Shown here one piece after another: positions 9,828 to 18,285 of a stretch of DNA of 64,000 nt (the stretch's first letter is position 1; the number at the start of each line of letters is the position of its first letter). The stretch is from Janthinobacterium violaceinigrum (lineage in GTDB: Bacteria > Pseudomonadota > Gammaproteobacteria > Burkholderiales > Burkholderiaceae_D), in NCBI RefSeq assembly GCF_009208555.1, contig NZ_WFLI01000002.1, positions 237,599 through 301,598 on the forward strand, written 5' to 3'. The notes beneath the pieces are model-generated. The model saw nothing but the letters and a program-made list of their open reading frames with translations. It ran no database searches and had not been told where the DNA came from. The position numbers and the translations under genes are program-made.

Positions 9828-9858
9828 AAAAAAGCCCGCTACACCTAGCGGGCTTTCT
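9828..9858. terminator. Convergent terminator, S41 peptidase / cheA
   Basis: The stem AGCCCGCT/AGCGGGCT (9833-9840 with 9847-9854) lies between two convergent genes. On the minus strand it is followed by six T, a good terminator for cheA. On the plus strand the T-run is short and broken (TTTCTC), so it is weaker there. Confidence 0.75.
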
Positions 9859-9887
9859 CATGAGTACAACGATATTGTCAGGCGTCC

Positions 9888-11765
9888 TCAGGCCGCCAAT
9901 CGGACGCTGCTGCGGCAACCATCCATCAGGAACGACAGGCCGACGACCAGCACCAGCTCGCCTTCGGCCGAGCGGGCCGTGCCCGTGATGCCTTCCACGG
10001 TGATGGCCGTCATTGGCTTGATCACCAGGTCGGCCGTGCCATCGACGGCTTCCACGGCAAGGATGTACGGCTGCGGCGCGGCGACCACGATGCCCACGCG
10101 CTCGCTGCACGACTCGTAGCCCAGGGCGCCGGCCAGCGACCGTACGGGCAATGGACGGCCCTGGTCTTTCAGCACGGGCGCGCCGCCCACTTCCATGAAG
10201 GTTTCCGGCAATTCGACGACGCGCTGCACCACCGCCATCGGCAGCGCCAGCGCGGCACCCGAGGTGGAGACCAGCATGGTCGGCACGATGGACAGCTCGA
10301 TCGGCAGGCGGATGGCGAACTTGGTGCCCTTGCCCAGCGCCGACTCGATGTGGATGGCGCCGCGGTTTTTCTCCACGGCCGTCTTGACCACGTCCATGCC
10401 CACGCCGCGTCCGGAAACGCTGGACGCCACTTCCTTGGTCGAGAAGCCCGGCAGGAACACCAGCTGGAAACATTCGTCGTTGCTCAACTGCGCGTTTTCG
10501 CTGATCAGGCCTTTTTGCTGGGCCTTGCTGCGCAGGAAGACCGGGTCCATGCCCTTGCCGTCATCCTGCAGCACGATCATCACGCTATTGGCTTCCTGCC
10601 ATGCCTTGAGCGAAATATACGATTTGGCGGGCTTGCCGGCAGCCAGGCGCGCTTCCGGCGATTCGACGCCATGGTCGAGCGAGTTGCGCAGCATGTGCAC
10701 GAGCGGATCGTACAGGCTGTCGACCACCACGCGGTCGACTTCCGTCTCCGCGCCTTCGATGGTCAGCTCGACATCCTTGCCCAGGTCTTTCGCCAGCTCG
10801 CGCACCAGGCGCGGGAATTTCTGGAACAAACGGCCCACGGGCTGCATGCGCGTGGCCAGCGTGGCCCGCTGCAGTTCCGTCGAGTAGCGCGACGCGCGTT
10901 CCAGGGTTTCCGCCAGGGTCGCCATCAACGTGGCGGCCTGGCCTTCGAATTTGAATTGCAGCAAGCGCTCGAGCAGCACGGCAGCCTGGTTGGCGGCCTG
11001 CACGGATTCACCGGCCACTTCCAGCAGCGCGTCGAGCTTGACGGCATCGACGCGGATACTGTCTTCCTTGACGGGCGCGGCATGGCGCACTTCCGGGCGT
11101 TCCTCACGCCGTTCCGCGCCATCCCAGGCCTTGGCAGCGGGCTTGGCGGCAGCAGCGACAGGCACGGCGGCCACGGCGGCGGGGGCAGCGGCCACGGCGG
11201 ACACCGGTGCGGCAGCGACCTGGCTGCCGGCCGGCACGACAGCGTTATACATGCCTTCCCAGTCCAGGCCGTCGGCGCTGGCAGTGGCGACGGCAGTGGT
11301 GGCGGCAGGCGCTTCGACCACCTGGGCAACGGCCACGGCCACTTCCGCCACGGCGGCGGCAGGCGCAGGCGCATCCATGCCCTTGCCTTCGATGGCGTTC
11401 GTCAGGATGTGTTCCAGCTCTTCCGGCATAGCCGGCAAGCTTTCCGGCGCGGCGCCATTGGCCAGCTCCGTCAGCTGGTCGGCCACGAAACCGGATGCCT
11501 GCAGCGCCGCCTCGATGGCGATCGGGGTTACCGGCGCGGCGCCCGTGCGCAAGGCGTCGAACAGGTTTTCCGTCAGATGGCAGGCCGCCACCAGCGCGGG
11601 CAAGCCCATGAAGCCGGCGCCGCCCTTGATGGTGTGGAAGGAACGAAACACGGCATTCAGTGTTTCCTTGTTGTCCGGATCACGCTCGAGGCGCAATAAG
11701 TGCTCTTCAACATTAACCGCAAGATCCATCGCCTCAACGACGAAATCCTTGAGCATATCGTCCAT
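9888..11765 (-). CDS. cheA: Chemotaxis histidine kinase CheA, apparently lacking P2
   Basis: This 625-residue kinase has an Hpt/P1 domain (1-105) with phospho-accepting His44 in FRSFHTIKGGAGF. An Ala-rich linker (about 131-212) follows, then the P3 dimerisation helices (about 235-310), an HATPase (N box HMLRNSLDHGVE at 358-369, G1 DDGKGMD, G2 SGRGVGMDVV) and a CheW-like domain (about 490-625). The CheY/CheB-docking P2 domain seems to be absent, replaced by low-complexity sequence. Its ATG overlaps the cheZ stop (TAATG), so translation is coupled. No cheY, cheW or receptor gene adjoins it, so it is either a second chemotaxis set or a displaced part of the main one. Confidence 0.9.
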   Translation of the reverse strand: MDDMLKDFVVEAMDLAVNVEEHLLRLERDPDNKETLNAVFRSFHTIKGGAGFMGLPALVAACHLTENLFDALRTGAAPVTPIAIEAALQASGFVADQLTELANGAAPESLPAMPEELEHILTNAIEGKGMDAPAPAAAVAEVAVAVAQVVEAPAATTAVATASADGLDWEGMYNAVVPAGSQVAAAPVSAVAAAPAAVAAVPVAAAAKPAAKAWDGAERREERPEVRHAAPVKEDSIRVDAVKLDALLEVAGESVQAANQAAVLLERLLQFKFEGQAATLMATLAETLERASRYSTELQRATLATRMQPVGRLFQKFPRLVRELAKDLGKDVELTIEGAETEVDRVVVDSLYDPLVHMLRNSLDHGVESPEARLAAGKPAKSYISLKAWQEANSVMIVLQDDGKGMDPVFLRSKAQQKGLISENAQLSNDECFQLVFLPGFSTKEVASSVSGRGVGMDVVKTAVEKNRGAIHIESALGKGTKFAIRLPIELSIVPTMLVSTSGAALALPMAVVQRVVELPETFMEVGGAPVLKDQGRPLPVRSLAGALGYESCSERVGIVVAAPQPYILAVEAVDGTADLVIKPMTAITVEGITGTARSAEGELVLVVGLSFLMDGCRSSVRLAA

Positions 11766-12619
11766 TAGAATCCCAAATCCGCAAGAAGGTCGTCTACATT
11801 ATCCTGGTCCAGCGCCACCGACGGCACGGACGGGCCCTGCATCAGCGGCGCGTCCTGCTTCTGTGCGAGTTTCTCGCGCACTTCGGCCGGCGCGTTATCG
11901 CGCAGCAACTGGGCAAGCTCGTGCTCCACTGTCTTGGTGATGTTGACCACTTTTTTGATCAGCTGGCCCGTGATGTCCTGGAAGTCCTGCGCCATCATGA
12001 TTTCCAGCAAGCGCGCTTTTTCCGCTTCCGTCGCTTCGGCAACGGCTTGCGCGAACTGGCGCGAATCGCCGGCCAGGGCCTTGAATTCTTCCAGGCTCAG
12101 CTTGCCATCGAACAGCGCCGTCCAGCGGCTGTCCATGTCCTTGGCCTTCTTCGACAGCACGTCCTGCGCCGGCATGCCTTCGTCGAGCGTGTTCAGGACC
12201 TTGTTGGCAGCCTGTTCCGTCAGGGTGGCGACATATTCCAGGCGGTCCTGGGCGTCGACGATCTGCGACGACGCTTCCGTCAGCGCCTTGTCGTAGCCCA
12301 GTTCGCGCAGCGAATCGTGCAGCAGGCGCACGATGCCGCCCAGGCGTTCGAACATGGGCTTGTCGGACTGGTCGACGGGATCGGCCGCTTCGCCTGCGGC
12401 GGCGGGCGCTGCTTCCGGCGCGGCTGGCGCGGCAGCGGCTGGCGCCACGGCGGCGGCCGGCACGGCGGCGCTGGCCGAGACCGAATCGAACAGCGCGTCA
12501 AAATCGTCATCCGCGATCACGGCTGCGGGCGCGGCGGCCGGCGCGGGCTTGGGAGCGGCCGCGCTTTGCGCAGATACTTCATCGAATAATGCATCGAAAT
12601 CATCAGCGGCGTTGGTCAT
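11765..12619 (-). CDS. cheZ: Protein phosphatase CheZ
   Basis: This 284-residue protein speeds dephosphorylation of CheY-P. The core motif AQDFQDITGQLIKKV corresponds to the CheZ active-site helix (the conserved D and Q act on CheY-P). The end NVDDLLADLGF matches the C-terminal CheY-binding peptide of enterobacterial CheZ. The N-terminus holds a duplicated acidic motif, DDFDALFDEVSAQSAA (6-21) and DDDFDALFDSVSASAA (37-52), separated and followed by Ala/Pro-rich linkers. These copies resemble the C-terminal docking peptide and may be extra binding tails. It is coupled to cheA by a 1-base overlap. Confidence 0.93.
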   Translation of the reverse strand: MTNAADDFDALFDEVSAQSAAAPKPAPAAAPAAVIADDDFDALFDSVSASAAVPAAAVAPAAAAPAAPEAAPAAAGEAADPVDQSDKPMFERLGGIVRLLHDSLRELGYDKALTEASSQIVDAQDRLEYVATLTEQAANKVLNTLDEGMPAQDVLSKKAKDMDSRWTALFDGKLSLEEFKALAGDSRQFAQAVAEATEAEKARLLEIMMAQDFQDITGQLIKKVVNITKTVEHELAQLLRDNAPAEVREKLAQKQDAPLMQGPSVPSVALDQDNVDDLLADLGF

Positions 12620-13085
12620 ATCCCTGCTTCTCCATAATTTGTCAAAATTCCGCCTGAACTGTGCGTTTTACAGACTGATACCCACAATTTCTCGATTAAG
12701 ATGATTTGAGGCAATACCGCTGCGATGGTGCGAGTGTAGCAGGGCGCCGCCCTGTTGGTAAATCTCAAAACGCGCTTCCTGGTGCAAAGCAGGCCCACAA
12801 GAGCTTTTCCACCAGGAAATAAGTGTTCCTGCTGTTGTATTTTGAAATACTACCATTGGCGTGCGTGCAAGACCACGCGCCGCACAAGAAATCCTGCCCC
12901 CGGGCGCCCGCGCAACGGTGCCAGGCGGACCCGGCAGCAGCTAAACACGATCTTTCTGCCAATGTTGTCTATACTGAAGGTGCAGTAGTATTGATAATTA
13001 TCAAGTCTTTACATGAATACAATGCTGCCGCCCCGTCTACAATAAGAGGCGTTGCGCGCGCTGAGTCACCGTCAAAGGACCTGCC
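12620..13085. other. Divergent intergenic region, cheZ / usp
   Basis: This 466-bp stretch has no convincing gene. It holds an FNR-type box (12991-13004, listed separately) near the usp side and a second palindrome, GTATTT-TG-AAATAC (12837-12850), in the middle. TACAAT at 13018-13023 and at 13038-13043 are -10 candidates for usp. The base composition is more AT-rich than in the coding regions. Confidence 0.55.
12991..13004. promoter_or_regulatory. FNR/Anr-type box upstream of usp
   Basis: TTGATAATTATCAA is a perfect match to the FNR consensus TTGAT-N4-ATCAA and lies 81 bp before the usp start codon. FNR-family activators bind such sites when oxygen is low. The FNR-like regulator at 14634-15500 carries the E-x-x-S-R recognition pattern that reads TTGAT, so it is the obvious local candidate. 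The site does not fall at -41.5 from either visible -10 candidate, so the promoter class is unclear. Confidence 0.75.
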
Positions 13086-13553
13086 ATGTATAAGAAAATT
13101 CTGATCGCCACGGACGGCTCCACCGTCTCCAACTTGACGGCCTGTGCCGGCGTTGCCTTTGCCGAACAGATGCACGCCGACATCCTTGCCGTGTACGTGG
13201 CCCCCGAATACCAGTACCCGGTCTACATTGAAATCATTCCGCCGAGCTATCCCAGCGAAGAGGAATACCGCATCGCCATGCGCAAGGCGGGCGCCGACCA
13301 CTGGCAGCCCATCCTCGACGCGGCCGCCAAGCGGGGCCTGGAAGCGACGGGCCTGACGGCCTTCTCCGACAGCCCGGCCCTGAAGATCGTGGAAGTGGCG
13401 CAATTGCAGCAATGCGACCTGATCTTCATGGGTTCGCATGGCCGCAGCGGCTGGGGGCAGTTGCTGCTGGGCAGCGTGACCAACAAGGTGCTGTCGCACT
13501 CAAAACTGCCGGTGCTCGTGCATAGGCTGATCAAGGAACCCGCGCCGAAATAA
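13086..13553 (+). CDS. Universal stress protein (UspA family)
   Basis: This 155-residue single-domain Usp begins MYKKILIATDGSTVSNLT. The C-terminal nucleotide motif G-x2-G-x9-G-S is present as GSHGRSGWGQLLLGS, so this is the ATP-binding type. Such proteins accumulate under starvation, oxygen limitation or other stress. An AAAGGA ribosome site precedes the ATG. The perfect FNR-type box upstream points to induction at low oxygen. It is followed by a NarL-type regulator and an FNR-like regulator on the same strand. Confidence 0.93.
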   Translation: MYKKILIATDGSTVSNLTACAGVAFAEQMHADILAVYVAPEYQYPVYIEIIPPSYPSEEEYRIAMRKAGADHWQPILDAAAKRGLEATGLTAFSDSPALKIVEVAQLQQCDLIFMGSHGRSGWGQLLLGSVTNKVLSHSKLPVLVHRLIKEPAPK

Positions 13554-13709
13554 ACGGTCACATGGCCACGGGGGCCGCTGTTACCAGCAGGTACAGTAAA
13601 AAGGCAAACGTGCGGCCATTTCAGTTAAAATGACAACGTTTCCCGTTTCTTAACATTTGATTGTCCGGTAACGGACACAGCAGATTACACGCCTCCAGAT
13701 TGCGCGCCT

Positions 13710-14354
13710 ATGATACGTATTGTGATTGCCGACGACCACACCATCATGCGGGAAGGATTGAAGCGCATCCTCGACGGCGCGCCGGACATCGACATCGTGG
13801 GCGAAGCCATCGACGGTTTTGAAGTACTCAACCACGTGCGCCAGGGCGGCTTCGACCTGTTGCTGCTCGACTTGTCGATGCCGGGGCGCAGCGGCGTCGA
13901 CCTGATCCGCCAAATCCGCAGCGAGGCGCCCAAGCTTGCCATCCTGATCCTCACCATGCACGAGGAAGAGCAATATGCGGTGCGCGCCATCCGCGCGGGC
14001 GCGCAAGGCTATCTGACCAAGGAAAGCGCGGGCACCCAGCTGGTGGGCGCCATCCACAAGGTGGCGTCGGGACGCCCCTACATCAGCGCCGAGGTGGCCG
14101 AGCAGCTCGTGCTCAACATCATGATGCCGAATGAAAGCCTGTTGCACAAACAGCTGTCGGACCGCGAATTCGAAGTCTTTTCCCTGCTGGTGGCGGGCAA
14201 GTCGATCACGGAAATTGCCAACAACCTGCACCTGAGCGTGAAAACGGTGAGCACGCACAAGACGCGCATCATGCAAAAGATGGGCATGAGTTCGCTGTCG
14301 GAAATGGTCCAGTACGCCGTAGCGCACCGCCTGCTCTCCCCCTTCAAGACGTGA
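13710..14354 (+). CDS. NarL/FixJ-family response regulator (orphan)
   Basis: This 214-residue regulator has a receiver domain (1-120: acidic pocket ADDH, phospho-accepting Asp54 in LLLLDLSMPG, Lys of YLTKES) and a LuxR-type helix-turn-helix (about 150-210: LSDREFEVFSLLVAGKSI ... LHLSVKTVSTHK). No histidine kinase is adjacent, so its partner is elsewhere. It sits between a probably oxygen-regulated usp and an FNR-like gene, which hints at a shared stress or redox role (inference). No strong ribosome site precedes the ATG. Confidence 0.9.
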   Translation: MIRIVIADDHTIMREGLKRILDGAPDIDIVGEAIDGFEVLNHVRQGGFDLLLLDLSMPGRSGVDLIRQIRSEAPKLAILILTMHEEEQYAVRAIRAGAQGYLTKESAGTQLVGAIHKVASGRPYISAEVAEQLVLNIMMPNESLLHKQLSDREFEVFSLLVAGKSITEIANNLHLSVKTVSTHKTRIMQKMGMSSLSEMVQYAVAHRLLSPFKT

Positions 14355-14633
14355 TCCCGGCGGCGCGCGCCCGCGCGCCAGCCGTAGGAACAATCCTACT
14401 TCAGCTACCACAGCTCCTACTGCCATATTCAGCCACTGCTGATATTAATTGCATACGCTTGTTGGCATACTGAAACCAGTAATCAAGTTGCTGGGAAGTT
14501 ACTTCATCACACAGCAAGTCTTCAGCGAATTGAGCATTACCTGCCAGGACGCGCGCCGCCGGCCCTTCGCCGCACCCGCCGCCTTGTGCACTCCGTCATT
14601 CAACTCTGAACTACCTGTCACCAGGAGATGAAC

Positions 14634-15500
14634 ATGCTGTCCACGCAAACGCCTGAAACCCGCCCCGCAGCACCATCGCTGGCCCCCGCTTCTCCAATGG
14701 AAGCGGGACGCCAGCGCCAGGGGCGGCTCTGGTCGAACCTGAAGGAGGTGTGCGACCTGCTGCATATCTCCAGTGCCTGCACCATCGCCGCCGACGAACT
14801 ACTGTTCCAGCACGTGCAGTTCAAGACGGGCCAGCGCGTGCACACGATCGGCCAGCCGTTCGATACCCTGTACATCGTCAATTCGGGCTTCCTGAAAACC
14901 GTGCTCATCGATGAATTCGGCAATGAACAGGTGCTCAGCTTTCCCATGAAGGGCGACATGCTGGGTGTCGACGGCATCCACTCGCGCCATTACTCGTCCG
15001 AAGCGGTGGCCCTGTCCGACTGCGACCTGATCCTGCTGCCGTTCAAGAAACTGACGGCGCTGGGCCGTGTCCACCTGGAACTGGAAAACGTCATGTACGG
15101 GGTGATGAGCCGCGAACTGGTGCGCGAACAGGCCATGATCGGCATGCTGGGCGCCCTCAGCGCCGAAGCCCGCGTGGCCCGCTTCCTCGTCTCGCTGGCC
15201 GACCGCTTTGCGCAGATGGGTTATTCGAGCAAGCTGTTCAACCTGCGCATGACGCGCCATGAAATCGGCAGCTACCTGGGCCTGACCCTGGAAACGGTCA
15301 GCCGCACCCTGTCCGCCTTCAATGAAATCGGCCTGATCACGGTTGACCAGCGCACCATCGGCATCAAGGACCCGGACGCCCTGAAAACCCTGCGCCGCCT
15401 GCCGCCCTCGCGCTCGCGCGCCAAGCAGCTGGCCGCCGCCAAGCTGAAGGCCGACACCACCGCGACGGCCGCCTCGGCGCAATTGCTGGCCACCATATAA
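14634..15500 (+). CDS. Crp/Fnr-family regulator, FNR-like DNA recognition
   Basis: This 288-residue regulator has a cyclic-nucleotide-binding-type beta roll (about 60-165) and a winged helix-turn-helix. Its recognition segment TRHEIGSYLGLTLETVSRTL closely follows E. coli FNR, including the Glu/Ser/Arg that contact TTGAT. The FNR N-terminal [4Fe-4S] cysteine cluster is not present: only Cys40, Cys49 and Cys130 occur, with wrong spacing at the N-terminus, so direct oxygen sensing by an FNR-type cluster is doubtful. An in-frame ATG at 14628 abuts the AGGAG, whereas the ATG at 14634 lies 6 bases away and is preferred. A basic Ala/Lys-rich tail extends past the HTH. Confidence 0.88.
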   Translation: MLSTQTPETRPAAPSLAPASPMEAGRQRQGRLWSNLKEVCDLLHISSACTIAADELLFQHVQFKTGQRVHTIGQPFDTLYIVNSGFLKTVLIDEFGNEQVLSFPMKGDMLGVDGIHSRHYSSEAVALSDCDLILLPFKKLTALGRVHLELENVMYGVMSRELVREQAMIGMLGALSAEARVARFLVSLADRFAQMGYSSKLFNLRMTRHEIGSYLGLTLETVSRTLSAFNEIGLITVDQRTIGIKDPDALKTLRRLPPSRSRAKQLAAAKLKADTTATAASAQLLATI

Positions 15501-15536
15501 ACCCCACTCCGATTTCTTCAAGCTTGGCACAGGCTT

Positions 15537-15577
15537 GACCCGGCCAAGGCGCGCAAACGCCTTGCCGGGTCTTTTTT
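15537..15577 (+). terminator. Rho-independent terminator after the FNR-like gene
   Basis: The stem halves GACCCGG-C-CAAGGCG and CGCCTTG-CCGGGTC pair around a six-base loop and are followed by TTTTTT. It separates the FNR-like gene from the hemP operon. Confidence 0.9.
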
Positions 15578-15707
15578 GCTGCCGCCCCATCCCTGCGCGC
15601 CCCGTCTGCGGCTGCCCTCTCATCGAGCGTGCCGTGCCCGCGTAAAAAAGCGCGGATTCCGCACAAATAAGCCTTGCTTTTCGGGCCACATTCAACAATA
15701 ATGCAAA

Positions 15708-15722
15708 TACGAATCATTCTCA
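15708..15722. promoter_or_regulatory. Fur-type box upstream of hemP
   Basis: TACGAATCATTCTCA fits the 7-1-7 Fur pattern TGAGAAT-N-ATTCTCA with two mismatches, both in the left arm. It lies 22 bp before the hemP ATG, over the expected promoter. Fur-controlled hemP is known from many proteobacteria. Confidence 0.65.
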
Positions 15723-15744
15723 ACTGAGACAAAGAAAGCCCAAC

Positions 15745-15942
15745 ATGCAAAGCTCAAAACCAGCCTTGATCCAGGATGCCGCTACCGCCCACGTCCGTCC
15801 TCCCGTCAGCATGGCCCAGCCGGCGCGCCGCATCACCAGCGAAGCGCTGCTGCAGCAGGGCCGCGAAGTGGAGATTGAGCACAGCGGCAAGATCTATCGC
15901 CTGCGCGTTACCCAATTGAACAAGCTGATCCTGACTGCCTGA
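15745..15942 (+). CDS. hemP: Hemin uptake protein HemP
   Basis: This 65-residue protein ends in the HemP signature: RRITSEALLQQGREVEIEH followed by SGKIYRLRVTQLNKLILTA. HemP proteins are small and usually Fur-controlled; in Burkholderia relatives they are needed for haem-receptor expression or use, by an unclear mechanism. A Fur-type box lies just upstream and the next two genes follow on the same strand. No haem receptor or haem transporter gene is adjacent. Confidence 0.92.
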   Translation: MQSSKPALIQDAATAHVRPPVSMAQPARRITSEALLQQGREVEIEHSGKIYRLRVTQLNKLILTA

Positions 15943-16027
15943 AGCAGCACGGCAGCCAGTCACCACACTCGCCAGCCAGTCGCGCCCCGTGCGCGCAGCC
16001 AGCCAAACCACCGCACAGGAGTGTTTG

Positions 16028-16354
16028 ATGGCGAATGACCGACCTTCCCCGATGTTTCCTCCCCCGCAAGGCCAGCAGCCTGAATTGCTGCTGTCGGCCG
16101 TGCTGCACCTGATGTCGCATTACCATGCGGGCAGTCCCTGCGAGAAACTGGCGGGCGTCATCGAACGCCACTTGCAAGCGCTGTCCGGTTCGCCCGACCT
16201 GGGCCCCGTGCTGCAGGCGACCTGCCAGCAACTGTCGCAGCAATGGGCCGCCCTGGTGGCGCTGCACCAGCCCATGCCGCCGAAGACCACCTTGTTCGAG
16301 CGCCTGGCACGCATGCTGAGCGCCAAGCGCCCTGCCTCGCCCCTGCCGCAATAA
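16028..16354 (+). CDS. Uncharacterised small protein of the hemP operon
   Basis: This 108-residue protein (MANDRPSPMFPPPQ...) has no family I can name. It looks alpha-helical, lacks a signal peptide or membrane segment, and has two cysteines (in SPCEKLAG and QATCQQLS). The frame is open from 15989, but AGGAG (16017-16021) lies 6 bases before the ATG at 16028, which decides the start. It sits 85 bp after hemP and 38 bp before the DUF2325 gene, so it is probably co-expressed under Fur control. Confidence 0.75.
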   Translation: MANDRPSPMFPPPQGQQPELLLSAVLHLMSHYHAGSPCEKLAGVIERHLQALSGSPDLGPVLQATCQQLSQQWAALVALHQPMPPKTTLFERLARMLSAKRPASPLPQ

Positions 16355-16392
16355 TTTCTCTTCAACACCCTACTGCCTAACAGGATATCGCC

Positions 16393-17619
16393 ATGTGTGA
16401 CAAAGACAAGTCCCTGCCCGTGATCAGCAATTGTTCCAGCGGCGAGGCCGAAACGGCCGCGCTCGCTTCGCGCCGCCGGCGGCTGTGGGAACTGTCGCAC
16501 ACCTGCCATTGCCCGCTGGTCGGCGTGGGCTTGCCATTGGGCTACCTGCGCAAGCTGGTGGGCAAGATGACGGGCGGGCGCGTGCTGGCAGACGACTACG
16601 AAGTGCACGTGGGTGCCGTGACGGAATGCGGCGCGCGCAACCGCCTGTCCGAGGCGCTGCAAAAGGAACTCGAACGCCGCTACGCTCCCGTGATCCTGCG
16701 CTTTCGCGGCGCCAAGACCACCGAGCAGGTAGCGCAACTGTGGCGCACGGCCGTCGCCAACGGCGACGTGTCGGGCGCCTTCTGGGCCGGCCTGACGCAC
16801 CCGCGCTGCGACGCGGAGCTGGAAGAACAGATGTGCAGAGACTTGCACATGATCCAGCACCAGGCGGGCGCCTGCGTGCGCGCCGACATGGGCAAGTTCA
16901 CGGCCTTGCAGGAAGAAAATGTACGCCTGACGCACGAACTGGCCAAGCTGCAACAGCGCGGCCAGGCCATGCTGACGGAAAAAACGGGCGAGCTGGAACG
17001 TCAGGAAGCCGTGCTGCTGCGCACGCGCGCCGAATCGATCGGCAAGGACAGTGTCATCGACGGCTTGCGCGCAGAACTGGCGCAATTGCAGGCCGCCATC
17101 CCGGCGCTGGAATCGCGCACGCGCCTGGTCGAGCGCCTGGCGCAAATGGATGAGCGCGAAAAGGAATTGCGCCAGCAAATCGCGGAATTGAAACAGGCGC
17201 AGCCCCGCCCGGGCGCCGCCGTGCCGCCGCCGGCGGCCAAGCTGGAAGTGCCGACGGGCGGCAAGCTGAAGATGCCGATCCGCCTCGTCGATCAAAGCGT
17301 GCTGTGCGTGGGTGGACGCAGCGGCAATGTCGCCACCTACCGCGCCCTGATCGAGCGGGTGGGCGCGCAGTTTGCCCACCACGACGGGGGCCTGGAAGAC
17401 AATGCCAACCTGCTCGATTCGAGCCTGGCGGCGGCCGACCTGGTGATTTGCCAGACGGGCTGCATCAGCCACAGCGCCTACTGGCGCGTCAAGGATTACT
17501 GCAAGCGCACGGGCAAGCGCTGCGTCTTCATCGACAACCCCAGCATCTCCAGCCTGGCGCGCGGCTTGCAGGAAGTGAGCGGCGAGATGGAACCGGCGAC
17601 GCTGGACGCCGCCGAATAA
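16393..17619 (+). CDS. DUF2325 domain protein
   Basis: This 408-residue protein has a Cys-rich N-terminal domain (CHCPLVGVGLPLGYLRK, TECGARNRLSEALQ), a coiled coil (about 170-272), a Pro/Ala linker and a C-terminal DUF2325 domain (about 303-400: VLCVGGRSGNVATYRALIE, HHDGGLEDN, DLVICQTGCISHSAYW, KRCVFIDNPSISSLAR). DUF2325 domains often occur near iron or haem genes, but their function is not established. The GRSG loop and the paired Cys/His residues suggest ligand or metal binding (inference). A GC-rich hairpin without a T-run (17625-17642) follows. Confidence 0.85.
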   Translation: MCDKDKSLPVISNCSSGEAETAALASRRRRLWELSHTCHCPLVGVGLPLGYLRKLVGKMTGGRVLADDYEVHVGAVTECGARNRLSEALQKELERRYAPVILRFRGAKTTEQVAQLWRTAVANGDVSGAFWAGLTHPRCDAELEEQMCRDLHMIQHQAGACVRADMGKFTALQEENVRLTHELAKLQQRGQAMLTEKTGELERQEAVLLRTRAESIGKDSVIDGLRAELAQLQAAIPALESRTRLVERLAQMDEREKELRQQIAELKQAQPRPGAAVPPPAAKLEVPTGGKLKMPIRLVDQSVLCVGGRSGNVATYRALIERVGAQFAHHDGGLEDNANLLDSSLAAADLVICQTGCISHSAYWRVKDYCKRTGKRCVFIDNPSISSLARGLQEVSGEMEPATLDAAE

Positions 17620-17662
17620 AGCGTGGGCGGCAGGCGCCGCCCTTGCCTATGCCTGGTTCTGA

Positions 17663-18214
17663 CTAGGCCTGCAACTCGCGCTCGATGGCCTCGCGCAAGA
17701 CCGCATCGTCGACCGTGGTGTCGGGCGCAAAGCGTCCCACCACCTTGCCCTCCTTGCTGATCAAGAACTTCTCGAAATTCCACAGCACGTCGTCCGGGTG
17801 CTCCTGCGTGATGCCGTAACCGGCCAGCTTGGCGCGGAAATCGCTGCCCGGCTTTTCCTGCGCCCGCGGCTGCTGCTCGACCAGGCGCTGGTACAGCGGA
17901 TGCTGGCCCGGGCCCTTGACGACGATTTTTTCAAACATGGGAAATTGCACGCCAAAGGTGCCGCGGCAAAAGTCCGCGATCTCGGCATTGCTGCCCGGTT
18001 CCTGGGCGCCGAATTCATTCGCGGGAAAACCGGCCACCACCAGGCCCTGGGCCTGCTTGTCGGCGTAGAGTTTTTCCAGTCCTTCGTACTGGGGCGTCAG
18101 GCCGCAGGCGGACGCCACGTTGACCACCAGCACGACCTTGCCGCGGTATGCATCGAGGCTCGCAGGGTCGCCATTGATGCGGCGCAAGGGAATGTCGTAA
18201 ATACTGTCGCTCAT
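17663..18214 (-). CDS. Glutathione peroxidase family protein (Cys type)
   Basis: This 183-residue thioredoxin-fold peroxidase has all three family blocks: VVLVVNVASACGLTPQY with the peroxidatic Cys in the selenocysteine position, FPANEFGAQEPG with the Asn/Gln neighbourhood, and WNFEKFLISKEGKVVGRF with the catalytic Trp. It reduces hydroperoxides with glutathione or, often in bacteria, thioredoxin. It lies 71 bp downstream of the flavoreductase on the same strand, so it may be the last gene of that iron-regulated unit, giving peroxide protection (inference). Confidence 0.94.
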   Translation of the reverse strand: MSDSIYDIPLRRINGDPASLDAYRGKVVLVVNVASACGLTPQYEGLEKLYADKQAQGLVVAGFPANEFGAQEPGSNAEIADFCRGTFGVQFPMFEKIVVKGPGQHPLYQRLVEQQPRAQEKPGSDFRAKLAGYGITQEHPDDVLWNFEKFLISKEGKVVGRFAPDTTVDDAVLREAIERELQA

Positions 18215-18285
18215 GATGGCTCTCCTTGGATGAAACAGCCATCATAGCTGCCCGCGCGCGAACGCGCTGGCAGCGGCCGGAAACG

